NCBI GenBank assembly: GCA_902772605.1
Contig: CACYBG010000195.1
Location: 1-14,133 of the forward strand
Reading direction: 5' to 3'
Length of the DNA: 14,133 nt
Source of the DNA: an uncultured Spirochaetaceae bacterium
GTDB lineage: Bacteria; Spirochaetota; Spirochaetia; Treponematales; Treponemataceae
Shown: piece by piece, positions 1-6,556 of the stretch
Numbering within the stretch: position 1 is the first letter of the stretch
Layout of the letters: the number at the start of each line of letters is the position of its first letter
The notes under the pieces: model-generated
The model's input: only the letters and a program-made list of their open reading frames with translations
What the model was told of the DNA's origin: nothing
Database searches by the model: none
Program-made: the position numbers and the translations under genes

Positions 1-168
1 AGTTCTCTTGCTTTCGAAGTTCTTAATGCTTATGAAAAACTTGCAGGTCAGATTGAAGACACCGAATCTATGCTTCAGTCTATTTCTGCTATTGCATCAG
101 ACTATCACTATGTAACACCCGTTCGTACAAAGGCACTTGATCTGCTTAAAAAACTGAACGCTCGCTAA
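1..168 (+). CDS. 3' end of an unidentified gene (partial)
   Basis: The reading frame is open from the first base and ends in TAA at 166-168, giving 55 C-terminal residues. The start lies outside the window. The peptide begins SSLAFEVLNAYEKLAG and ends DLLKKLNAR. It looks wholly helical and amphipathic, as in HEAT- or TPR-like helical repeat proteins, but it is too short to assign. Codons are A/T-ending (CTT, GCT, TCT), like maf and unlike the genes after 1096. The hairpin at 182-216 begins 13 bases past the stop and could also end this transcript, although its best U-tract is on the other strand. Real coding is likely; function is unknown. Confidence 0.6.
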   Translation, partial: SSLAFEVLNAYEKLAGQIEDTESMLQSISAIASDYHYVTPVRTKALDLLKKLNAR

Positions 169-175
169 ACACAGC

Positions 176-216
176 AAAAAAAAGGCTGCCGTCATTGCGC
201 TAGTGACTGCAGCCTT
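176..216 (-). terminator. Intrinsic terminator of the tRNA-Arg gene
   Basis: Read on the minus strand, AAGGCTGC (216-209) pairs with GCAGCCTT (189-182). An inner GTCA/TGAC helix sits beyond one mismatch, and a run of eight T (183-176) follows. It begins 8 bases past the tRNA 3' end. On the + strand the same hairpin is followed only by TTCTCT, so any termination of the gene ending at 168 would be weaker. Confidence 0.85.
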
Positions 217-223
217 CTCTGTC

Positions 224-297
224 TGAGAGATACGGGACTCGAACCCACAACCTTCGGCTCCGGAGGCCAACGCTCTATCCAGTTGAGCTAATCTCTC
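224..297 (-). tRNA. tRNA-Arg (anticodon CCG)
   Basis: The minus strand folds into a full cloverleaf. The acceptor stem is GAGAGAT/ATCTCTC (7 perfect pairs), the D stem GCTC/GAGC, and the anticodon stem TTGGC/GCCGA with loop CTCCGGA, giving anticodon CCG. The variable region has 5 bases, and the T arm is GTGGG-TTCGAGT-CCCGT. The discriminator base is A (position 224). CCA is not encoded and must be added after transcription. It decodes CGG arginine codons. It stands alone between two + strand genes, with its own promoter and terminator. Confidence 0.97.
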
Positions 298-307
298 ATG
301 CAGGGGA

Positions 308-336
308 AGAATATAGCGTAATGCGGAGATTGTCAA
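308..336 (-). promoter_or_regulatory. Sigma70-type promoter for tRNA-Arg
   Basis: On the minus strand a consensus -35 TTGACA (336-331) is followed after 17 bases by TATTCT (313-308), or after 15 bases by TATATT (315-310). Transcription would start around 300-303, a few bases before the mature tRNA end at 297. The -35 box lies directly beside the maf Shine-Dalgarno sequence at 338-344. Confidence 0.8.
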
Positions 337-355
337 GAAAGGAGTTTTTTGTCTT

Positions 356-946
356 ATGGAACCCATTGTATTGGCTTCTTCATCGCCGCGTCGTCAGGAA
401 ATTTTACAATCACTTAACATTCCCTTTATTGTACACCCCGCTGACTGTGATGAAACGCTTGTTTCTAGTACAGATCCTCACGAAGTTCCCGAACTCATTG
501 CTGCAAAAAAAGTTAAGTCTGTTATGCAAGTTCTTGCTAATCAGGAAATACCCTGGATGTTAGGTGCAGACACTATGATTATAACTTCAGACGGAAAACT
601 ATTAGGCAAACCAAAAGATCAAGATGAAGCTACCGAAATGATTAAAGAACTTTCTGGCACTACTCACGAAGTGGTAACTGGACTTGCTCTTTACAACGGA
701 CGGCTACACGATATGTCTGCACGAACCAGTTGCAACCGTGTTACCATTGCCCCTATGTCTGATGAAGAAATAGACTGGTATGTTCAGACTGGAGAATGGC
801 ATGGAGCTGCTGGTGCGTATCGGATTCAGGGGCTTATGTCTTGCTTCATTAAGAAAATAGAAGGAACAGAAAGTTCTGTTATGGGCTTGCCCATTTTTGA
901 ACTTTATGATATGTTAAAAGAACAGGGATATTCTCTTATTGATTAA
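356..946 (+). CDS. maf: Maf-family nucleoside triphosphate pyrophosphatase, YhdE-type
   Basis: Maf proteins hydrolyse non-canonical or pyrimidine nucleoside triphosphates to monophosphates and pyrophosphate in the cytoplasm ('house-cleaning'). The 196 residues match the usual family length. The N-terminal nucleotide-binding motif SSSPRR is at residues 8-13. The catalytic Asp is D72 in GADT, with basic residues K51/K52 and K85 (GKPKD). AGAYRIQG (152-159, Q158) is the form I associate with the YhdE branch (dTTP/UTP hydrolysis) rather than the YceF (m7GTP) branch. The start is ATG 356, with SD AAAGGAG at 338-344 (11-base spacing). No clear + strand promoter is visible: the space upstream is taken up by the divergent tRNA promoter. 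Codon use is A/T-ending, unlike the next operon. Family is secure; substrate class is inferred. Confidence 0.95.
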   Translation: MEPIVLASSSPRRQEILQSLNIPFIVHPADCDETLVSSTDPHEVPELIAAKKVKSVMQVLANQEIPWMLGADTMIITSDGKLLGKPKDQDEATEMIKELSGTTHEVVTGLALYNGRLHDMSARTSCNRVTIAPMSDEEIDWYVQTGEWHGAAGAYRIQGLMSCFIKKIEGTESSVMGLPIFELYDMLKEQGYSLID

Positions 947-1083
947 GTGAATGTTTCTGCCCTATTGCAATGCAGGCAGTTTGCTGAGCATGCAGTATGA
1001 ATCTTCCGGGCATAAATTGCAAAAGCAGTTTGTGTTACGAGAAAAAGGTCAGGTGGAAGACGGTGTAAGACACTGCTTCCTGT

Positions 1084-1090
1084 GAAGGAG
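1084..1090 (+). promoter_or_regulatory. Ribosome binding site of rpsB
   Basis: GAAGGAG lies 5 bases before ATG 1096. The 149-base gap after maf (947-1095) holds no gene. I find no convincing -35/-10 pair in it, only weak candidates such as TTGATT at 939-944, and a short GTGT/ACAC hairpin at 1063-1073. The operon promoter is therefore unresolved. Confidence 0.7.
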
Positions 1091-1095
1091 TTATC

Positions 1096-1971
1096 ATGGC
1101 AGTAGTAACCATGAAGAGTCTGCTTGAGTCCGGCGTACATTTCGGACATCAGGTAAAGCGTTGGGACCCGCGCATGAAGAAGTACATCTTCGCAGAGCGC
1201 AACGGTATTCACATCATCGATTTGCAGAAGACAATCACGGCAATCAAGGAAAGCTACGAGGAAATCCGCAAGGTAGCTTCATCCGGCAAATCGGTTCTCT
1301 TCGTTGGAACGAAGAAACAGGCTCAGCAGGCAGTTCAGAAGGAAGCTGAGCGCTGCGGAATGTACTATGTAAACAACCGCTGGCTTGGCGGTACCCTTAC
1401 AAATTTCGCTACAATCAAGAAATCTCTTCTCCGTCTTAAGAAAATCGAAAAAATGGAGGTCGACGGAACCTTCTCTAACCTCACAAAGAAGGAAGTTGCA
1501 GGACTTTTGAAGGAAAAGGAAAAGCTTCAGAAGAACTACGGCGGAATCAAGGAAATGAAGGATCTTCCTGGTGCAATCTTCGTAATCGACACTCACAAGG
1601 AACAGATTGCAGTTAAGGAAGCTCGCCGCATGGGCATTCCTATCGTTGCAATCGTCGATACGAACTGCAATCCTGAAGGAATCGACTTCCCTATTCCTGG
1701 AAACGACGACGCAATCCGCGCAATCAGCCTTTTCACTTCAATCATTGCCAATGCAGTTATCGAAGCAGACAACGAGCAGGGACTCAAGATTATTGAGACT
1801 CTCGGTGACGAGGATGACGTTACTACCGATGCATCAACAAAGAGCGAAGACGAGGAAATCGTCGACTACTCAAACTACACTCCTACCGAAGTGAAGGAAG
1901 AGGATGCTGAGGCGGACAAGAAGGACGAACAGGATTTTATCGACGAGGATAAGGTCTACTCAAAGAAATAA
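1096..1971 (+). CDS. rpsB: 30S ribosomal protein S2
   Basis: S2 binds the 30S body near the head-platform junction and joins late in assembly. The 291-residue product starts MAVVTMKSLLESGVHFGH and contains YVNNRWLGGTLTNF (91-104), both typical of S2, plus the later VDTNCNP segment (188-194). The core ends near residue 235. After it comes a tail of about 56 residues, very rich in Asp and Glu and ending in KVYSKK; E. coli S2 has only about 241 residues. It is first in the cluster, 174 bases before tsf, the conserved bacterial order. Codons are C-ending and restricted, as expected for a highly expressed gene. Confidence 0.98.
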   Translation: MAVVTMKSLLESGVHFGHQVKRWDPRMKKYIFAERNGIHIIDLQKTITAIKESYEEIRKVASSGKSVLFVGTKKQAQQAVQKEAERCGMYYVNNRWLGGTLTNFATIKKSLLRLKKIEKMEVDGTFSNLTKKEVAGLLKEKEKLQKNYGGIKEMKDLPGAIFVIDTHKEQIAVKEARRMGIPIVAIVDTNCNPEGIDFPIPGNDDAIRAISLFTSIIANAVIEADNEQGLKIIETLGDEDDVTTDASTKSEDEEIVDYSNYTPTEVKEEDAEADKKDEQDFIDEDKVYSKK

Positions 1972-2145
1972 CGGAACCCCCTGAAAGCTTCTGTTTTTTG
2001 GGGACGGCACTGAAATCGCAAAGCCTGGGCCGTGGATTACATGCGTTCAGGCTGCGGCTTCCATCCGTTTTCTGGGCGGGGTTCAATTTTTTTTTGGCCA
2101 AGTGCCTGCCCCGCCAATCAACTTTTAGAATTTTTGGAGTAAAAA
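1972..2145 (+). promoter_or_regulatory. Structured rpsB-tsf leader with competing helices and a T9 tract
   Basis: No gene lies in this 174-base gap. GAACCCC (1974-1980) pairs perfectly with GGGGTTC (2078-2084), which is followed by AA and nine T (2087-2095), a terminator-like arrangement closing a loop of about 97 bases. Inside that loop AGCCTG (2022-2027) pairs with CAGGCT (2048-2053). The segment GGCGGGG (2075-2081) can instead pair with CCCCGCC (2109-2115), which excludes the first helix. TTGGC (2094-2098) can also pair with GCCAA (2113-2117). The tsf SD GGAG is at 2136-2139, 6 bases before ATG 2146. A role in setting the S2:EF-Ts ratio by attenuation is inference. Confidence 0.5.
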
Positions 2146-2979
2146 ATGGCTATTTCAGCTTCTCAGGTAAAGGAACTGCGCGAGGCAACCGGTGCAGGTA
2201 TGTTGGACTGCAAAAAGGCTCTGATGGAGACAGACGGAAATTTCGATGAAGCAGCTAAGCTTCTGAAGGAAAAGGGTCTTGCTGCAGTTGCAAAGCGTTC
2301 TGAAAGGGCGACCAGCGAAGGTCACATCTTCATCAGGCAGAACGGAACAAAGATTGCAGCCGTCGGACTCGTCTGCGAAACGGACTTCGTTTCAAAGAAC
2401 GAGAGCTTCCTTGCGGCAGGCGAAAAGATTCTTGACGTCATCTTTGAAAAGGGATATACGAAGGTCGAGCAGGAACTTACCGACGTCCTTATGGATTTCG
2501 CTGCAAAGACCCATGAAAACATGTCCGTTAGCAGGGTTGCAGTAGTTGACGTTCCGGCCGGAGCATCAGTCGGTTCATACGTACACTCTGACTACAAGAC
2601 CGCTGCAATCGTAGTGGTCAACGGTTCAGAGGATGACAGGGTCAAGGAATTCGCCCGCGACTGCTGCATGCACCTCGTTGCATATACTCCGTCATACATC
2701 AAGCAGTCTGACGTTCCTCAGTCATACATCGACGAGCAGAAGGAAATCTTCCTGACACAGATGAACAACGACGAAAAGGTCGCATCAAAGCCTGACAACG
2801 TTAAGCAGGGAATCCTTGCCGGAAAAATCAAGAAGCACCTTGCAGACGTCTGTTTCGTAGACCAGATGTTCGTAAAGGACGACAAGATGACGGTTGCTGC
2901 AAAGCTTGACGAAATCGCCAAGGATGTCGGAGCTAAGCTTGAATTCGGTGACATCCAGCTTTTCGTTCTCGGAAAATAA
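2146..2979 (+). CDS. tsf: Translation elongation factor Ts
   Basis: EF-Ts exchanges GDP for GTP on EF-Tu in the cytoplasm. The product has 277 residues. The N-terminal UBA-like domain (about 1-45) shows VKELREATGAGMLDCKKAL. The EF-Tu contact motif TDFVSKNESF is at 79-88, followed by the core dimerisation-type domain to the end at FVLGK. ATG 2146 follows a GGAG with 6-base spacing. It lies between rpsB and frr. pyrH, which separates tsf and frr in many bacteria, is absent; a 313-base noncoding gap replaces it. Confidence 0.98.
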   Translation: MAISASQVKELREATGAGMLDCKKALMETDGNFDEAAKLLKEKGLAAVAKRSERATSEGHIFIRQNGTKIAAVGLVCETDFVSKNESFLAAGEKILDVIFEKGYTKVEQELTDVLMDFAAKTHENMSVSRVAVVDVPAGASVGSYVHSDYKTAAIVVVNGSEDDRVKEFARDCCMHLVAYTPSYIKQSDVPQSYIDEQKEIFLTQMNNDEKVASKPDNVKQGILAGKIKKHLADVCFVDQMFVKDDKMTVAAKLDEIAKDVGAKLEFGDIQLFVLGK

Positions 2980-3292
2980 ATGCTGCCGGGATGACCGACC
3001 CTTGGGTCTGTCGTCCTGATAATGTCGGTTCCGCCCGAGTGATGTTCATGGCGGCTGAACCGATTCATGCGCAGTTGTCCTTCATCGGGATGATTGCGCT
3101 CGGCCTTTACCCCGCCGCACCCCTTGGACGGGCATCGGGTAAGATTTGCCGCAGGTAGATTCTAAATGCCACGGCATCCCGAGAAAATCACTTGAAACGG
3201 TTTTTTAGGGAAACGCTGAATGATCCGAAAGCATTCCGTATACGCATTCAGTGTTCCTTAGGAATCCGTAATTTTTTTAGGAGGAATTGAAT
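2980..3292 (+). other. Noncoding tsf-frr gap filled with tandem hairpins (candidate structured RNA)
   Basis: No plausible ORF lies in these 313 bases; they are almost tiled by inverted repeats. H1, 2987-3018: 14 positions around loop CTTG, one mismatch and two G-T pairs. H2, 3025-3063: TCGGTT-CCGCC pairs with GGCGG-CTG-AACCGA, with CTG bulged. H3, 3069-3099: GCGCA/TGCGC with inner TCAT/ATGA. H4, 3101-3151: CGGC/GCCG outer and TTACCC/GGGTAA inner stems. H5, 3166-3177: ATGCC-AC-GGCAT. H6, about 3209-3258: CTGAATG/CATTCAG core, extended by wobbles and one mismatch. T7 (3272-3278) then precedes the frr SD. H1 begins 7 bases after the tsf stop but lacks a U-tract. Structure is seen; function is unknown. 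Confidence 0.55.
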
Positions 3293-3835
3293 ATGGCAGG
3301 TGACAATGAGAGTCGCATGGAAAAGACCGTCAACGCACTGAAGGAAGAGTACAACACGATCCGTACGGGACGTGCAAGTGCATCCATTTTCGATAAGGTC
3401 AGGGTCGATTATTATGGAACGCCCACACCTTTGAACCAGGTCGGAACCATTTCCGTTCCTGAGGCACGCATGGTCGTCGTCACTCCTTTCGACAAGTCCC
3501 TTATTTCAGCCATCGAAAAGGCCATTCAGAAAGCCGAGCTGGGACTGAATCCAAGCAACGACGGAAAGGTGATCCGCATCTCCATTCCTCCACTGACTGC
3601 CGACCGCCGCAAGGAACTGGTAAAGCAGGCAAAATCAACAGCGGAAAACTACCGCACCACAATCCGCAACATCCGCAGGGATGGAAACGACGACCTCAAG
3701 AAACAGCAGAAGGCCGGAGAGATTACGGAAGACCAGTTGAAGCAGGAAACCGATAAGCTCCAGAAGCTTACCGACAAGTACATCGATGAAATCAACAAGG
3801 TCTACGAAGCAAAAGAAAAGGAAATAATGGACTGA
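3293..3835 (+). CDS. frr: Ribosome recycling factor
   Basis: With EF-G, RRF splits the post-termination ribosome. The 180 residues compare with 185 in E. coli. The N-terminal helix of the three-helix bundle carries TIRTGRAS (22-29); domain II (about 30-103) includes YYGTPTPLNQ; the C-terminal helices carry IRNIRRD (124-130). I chose ATG 3293 because AGGAGG at 3279-3284 is 8 bases upstream. An in-frame TTG at 3287 would leave only 2 bases to that SD. The stop TGA shares its A with the ATG of uppS (TGATG), implying translational coupling. Confidence 0.97.
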   Translation: MAGDNESRMEKTVNALKEEYNTIRTGRASASIFDKVRVDYYGTPTPLNQVGTISVPEARMVVVTPFDKSLISAIEKAIQKAELGLNPSNDGKVIRISIPPLTADRRKELVKQAKSTAENYRTTIRNIRRDGNDDLKKQQKAGEITEDQLKQETDKLQKLTDKYIDEINKVYEAKEKEIMD

Positions 3836-4557
3836 TGATTGAAGCTGCCCGGAATATCGACTTGAACAAGCTGCCCTCGCATGTCGGCGTAATAATGGAT
3901 GGAAACGGACGTTGGGCCGTACAGAAGAGACTTCCACGTACCGGCGGACACAGTGAAGGATTAAAGCGTGCCAAGGATATTGCCAAGGCGGCTTCTGATT
4001 TGGGAATTAAATATTTGACCCTGTATGTCTTCTCCACGGAGAACTGGAAAAGGACCCGGCAGGAAGTCGGCTTCCTCATGGGGTTGATTCATTCGCACCT
4101 CAGGCAGGAACTTGACTTCTACAGGGAGAACCAGATTAGGGTCAGGCTTCTGGGTGACATGTCGGGATTGCCAATCGACGTTCAGCATGATATCATGGAA
4201 GCACAGAAAGATACCGAATCCTTTTCCGGGACGACCGTGTGTTTGGCGATTAACTATGGCGGGAGAGATGAAATCATCCGCGGAATCAGGAAGCTTGCTT
4301 CTGAAGGTTTTTCCATGGACGAGGTTACGGAACAAAGTCTTTCCGACGCTTTTGACGTTCCTGAACTGCCCGATGTCGATCTGATGATCAGGACCGGCGG
4401 TGAGCAGAGGCTTAGCAATTTCCTGCTTTGGAAAAGTGCCTATGCCGAGCTTATCTTTTCGAAGACGCTGTGGCCGGATTACGGTAAAGAAGAATTCTTG
4501 AAGGATATTGGGGAATTTCAGACTAGAAATAGAAGATTTGGAGCTGCACCGGCATGA
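3835..4557 (+). CDS. uppS: Undecaprenyl diphosphate synthase (cis-prenyltransferase)
   Basis: This enzyme adds eight isopentenyl units in cis to farnesyl diphosphate, making the C55 carrier for peptidoglycan precursors at the inner membrane. The 240 residues fit the family. The pyrophosphate-binding motif MDGNGRWA is at 21-28 (catalytic Asp D22), with H39 in GGH and FSTENWKR at 66-73. The C-terminal substrate motif RTGGEQRLSNFLLW starts at R186 (R186, R192, S194), followed by E205 in AYAEL, a metal-ligand position. Upstream AAGGA is weak and 12 bases away, so initiation probably depends on coupling to frr. The stop overlaps the cdsA start by 4 bases (ATGA). Confidence 0.97.
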   Translation: MIEAARNIDLNKLPSHVGVIMDGNGRWAVQKRLPRTGGHSEGLKRAKDIAKAASDLGIKYLTLYVFSTENWKRTRQEVGFLMGLIHSHLRQELDFYRENQIRVRLLGDMSGLPIDVQHDIMEAQKDTESFSGTTVCLAINYGGRDEIIRGIRKLASEGFSMDEVTEQSLSDAFDVPELPDVDLMIRTGGEQRLSNFLLWKSAYAELIFSKTLWPDYGKEEFLKDIGEFQTRNRRFGAAPA

Positions 4558-5450
4558 ACAAGGTTCTTTCCCGATTATTGATATTTTTCATAGGCATACC
4601 GCTTAGCCTTTTTTTGGCCCTGCTGCCGGCCTATAACCATCTTGCCATGCACCTGGTCATAACCGTTGTTTCAGTACTGGGTGCCATGGAGCTTTACTCG
4701 ATTTTCAGGGTGCACACGCCCCTGCTTCCAAAGCCCCTTGTGATTGCCTGCACCGGATTGATACCGCTTTTCGCAGGTATCTGCAAGGTCCTTCCGAGCA
4801 TGTTCGACATTGTCATGCCGTTCGGAAACGAGGCCGTAACGTACCTGTTCATCACCCTGGTGATGATCCTGATTTTCCTTGAGATTTTTTCCGCCAAGGA
4901 TTTCAAGGATTCCAACTCAAGGGTTTCATCCTCCGTATTCATACTTCTCTACTGCGGATTTTTCCCGACTTTCATTTCGCGCCTTACGGTTGCAAGTGCC
5001 GGCGAGTATGACGTTGCAGGTCCGCTCATACTGATTTTCCTGCTGATGGTATTCATGTGCGACAGCCTTGCATGGTTTTTCGGCGTGCTTCTCGGAAAAA
5101 ACAACCGCGGAGTTATCAAGGCAAGCCCGAACAAGAGCATCGCGGGGTTCATAGGTGGGTTCGTCGGGTCCGTTGCAGGAGGTCTTGTCGGATACTTCAT
5201 ATTCAGAAATCACCTTGACTGTGCCTCATGTTCCGTCGCCAAGATGGTTTTGACCGGAGTGCTTATCGCTGCAGTGGGGATAATGGGAGACCTCATCGAG
5301 TCCATATTCAAGAGATCCGCAGGAGTCAAGGACAGCGGAAAGATTGTAATCGGACGAGGCGGAGTGCTTGATTCCATCGATTCGATACTGCTTGCCGCAC
5401 CGGTATTCTATTTCTGCTGCTCCCTCATACTCGGAATAAAATTCAGCTGA
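4554..5450 (+). CDS. cdsA: Phosphatidate cytidylyltransferase (CDP-diglyceride synthase)
   Basis: CdsA converts phosphatidate and CTP to CDP-diacylglycerol, the precursor of bacterial phospholipids, in the inner membrane. The 298 residues form many hydrophobic segments. Conserved blocks are CDSLAWFFG (179-187), SPNKSIAG (191-198) and the C-terminal signature at 250-276: S250, K253-R254, K259-D260, G269-G270, D273 and D276 are kept. Two signature positions differ from the usual HGGxLDRxD form: R268 replaces His and S274 replaces Arg. SD GGAG at 4540-4543 is 10 bases from ATG 4554, and the start overlaps uppS by 4 bases. The stop overlaps the dxr ATG by one base. Confidence 0.95.
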   Translation: MNKVLSRLLIFFIGIPLSLFLALLPAYNHLAMHLVITVVSVLGAMELYSIFRVHTPLLPKPLVIACTGLIPLFAGICKVLPSMFDIVMPFGNEAVTYLFITLVMILIFLEIFSAKDFKDSNSRVSSSVFILLYCGFFPTFISRLTVASAGEYDVAGPLILIFLLMVFMCDSLAWFFGVLLGKNNRGVIKASPNKSIAGFIGGFVGSVAGGLVGYFIFRNHLDCASCSVAKMVLTGVLIAAVGIMGDLIESIFKRSAGVKDSGKIVIGRGGVLDSIDSILLAAPVFYFCCSLILGIKFS

Positions 5451-6556
5451 TGAAAAAGGTTCTCGTTTTAGGATGTACAGGTTCAATCGGTTCTCAGACG
5501 CTTGACGTAATCAGGCGCATGCCGGATGAATTTTCCGTTGCAGGTCTTTCTGTCGGAAAGGATGAAGGGAAACTGGAGGAACTGTGCGCCGAGTTCGGAT
5601 GTCCCGGAACGTGTTTTTCCAGGGATGGAAACGAAGGTCTTGAAAGGCTCGTACATGAATCTGGATGTGACATTGCCGTAAACGGGGTTGCCGGTGCGGT
5701 CGGACTTGAATCTTCCGTTGCAGTCCTTGAAGCCGGAATCAATCTTGCACTTGCAAACAAGGAAAGCGTCGTGATGGCATGGCCCGTAATAAGCGGAATC
5801 GCCGGAAGGACAGGTGCATCCATAATCCCCGTGGACAGCGAGCACAGTGCGGTTTTCTGCCTCATAAATCAGATAGGAAAAGAGAACGTCGGGAACGTAA
5901 TCATAACTGCCAGCGGAGGTCCTTTCAGGGATTATTCCAGGGAGAAGCTTGAATCGGTTACCGTTGAGATGGCCTTGAACCACCCCACGTGGAAGATGGG
6001 ACCTAAGATTACGGTTGATTCTGCAAGCCTGGCAAACAAGGGGCTTGAAGTCATTGAAGCATGCCGCCTTTTCGACGTGCCTACCGAAAAAGTAAGGGTC
6101 CTGGTTCATCCGCAGAGTCTCGTACACAGCATGGTGCAGACCAGGGACGGCATGATTTACGCACAGATAAGCGATCCGGACATGCGCCACCCTATTTTCG
6201 GAGCCCTTACATGGCCTGAAGTCCGTGAATCCCCCCTGCCGCTTTTCGACCTGGCCGGACGCGAGATGACTTTCTTTCCCCCTAGGATGGACGACTTCCC
6301 CATGCTTTCACTTGCATACGGATGCGCAGAAAAAAACGGTGGATATACGATAGCCTTCAACGCCGCAAATGAAGTTGCCGTACAGGGATTTTTCGATTCC
6401 AGGCTCAAATTCACTCAGATTCCCAGCCTGGTTGAACGGGTGCTTCAGGCCGACTGGACGGAAGAGCCTTGCGACATAGCCTCCGTTTACAGAATCGATT
6501 CCGAATCAAGGAAACTTGCATCCGGAATCCTGGATTCCTTCGGAGGAAATGCATGA
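5450..6556 (+). CDS. dxr: 1-deoxy-D-xylulose 5-phosphate reductoisomerase
   Basis: Dxr makes 2-C-methyl-D-erythritol 4-phosphate from DXP with NADPH, the committed step of the MEP isoprenoid pathway. Its products ultimately feed the UppS encoded two genes upstream. The 368 residues are slightly shorter than the E. coli protein (398). GCTGSIG (8-14) binds NADPH; NKES is at 103-106. The metal ligands are D129 and E131 (VDSEH) and E200 (NKGLE). GGPFRD (156-161) and VHPQSLVHSMV are also typical. There is no good SD, so translation probably restarts from the overlapping cdsA stop (TGATG). The stop overlaps the rseP start by 4 bases (ATGA). Confidence 0.97.
   Translation: MKKVLVLGCTGSIGSQTLDVIRRMPDEFSVAGLSVGKDEGKLEELCAEFGCPGTCFSRDGNEGLERLVHESGCDIAVNGVAGAVGLESSVAVLEAGINLALANKESVVMAWPVISGIAGRTGASIIPVDSEHSAVFCLINQIGKENVGNVIITASGGPFRDYSREKLESVTVEMALNHPTWKMGPKITVDSASLANKGLEVIEACRLFDVPTEKVRVLVHPQSLVHSMVQTRDGMIYAQISDPDMRHPIFGALTWPEVRESPLPLFDLAGREMTFFPPRMDDFPMLSLAYGCAEKNGGYTIAFNAANEVAVQGFFDSRLKFTQIPSLVERVLQADWTEEPCDIASVYRIDSESRKLASGILDSFGGNA

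Noticed and set aside
3287..3292. TTG start for frr
   Set aside because: It lies only 2 bases from the AGGAGG; ATG 3293 has normal spacing and a family-like N-terminus.
2980..3292. Degraded pyrH between tsf and frr
   Set aside because: No frame shows UMP kinase-like sequence, and stop codons are frequent; the gap is better explained by inverted repeats.
5483..6190. A 235-codon minus-strand ORF inside dxr
   Set aside because: It is antisense to dxr, whose motifs and length are complete; the peptide has no recognisable domain.
6469..6552. Upstream TTG start for rseP
   Set aside because: It would overlap dxr by 88 bases; ATG 6553 has an ideal SD and starts at the first membrane helix, as in the family.
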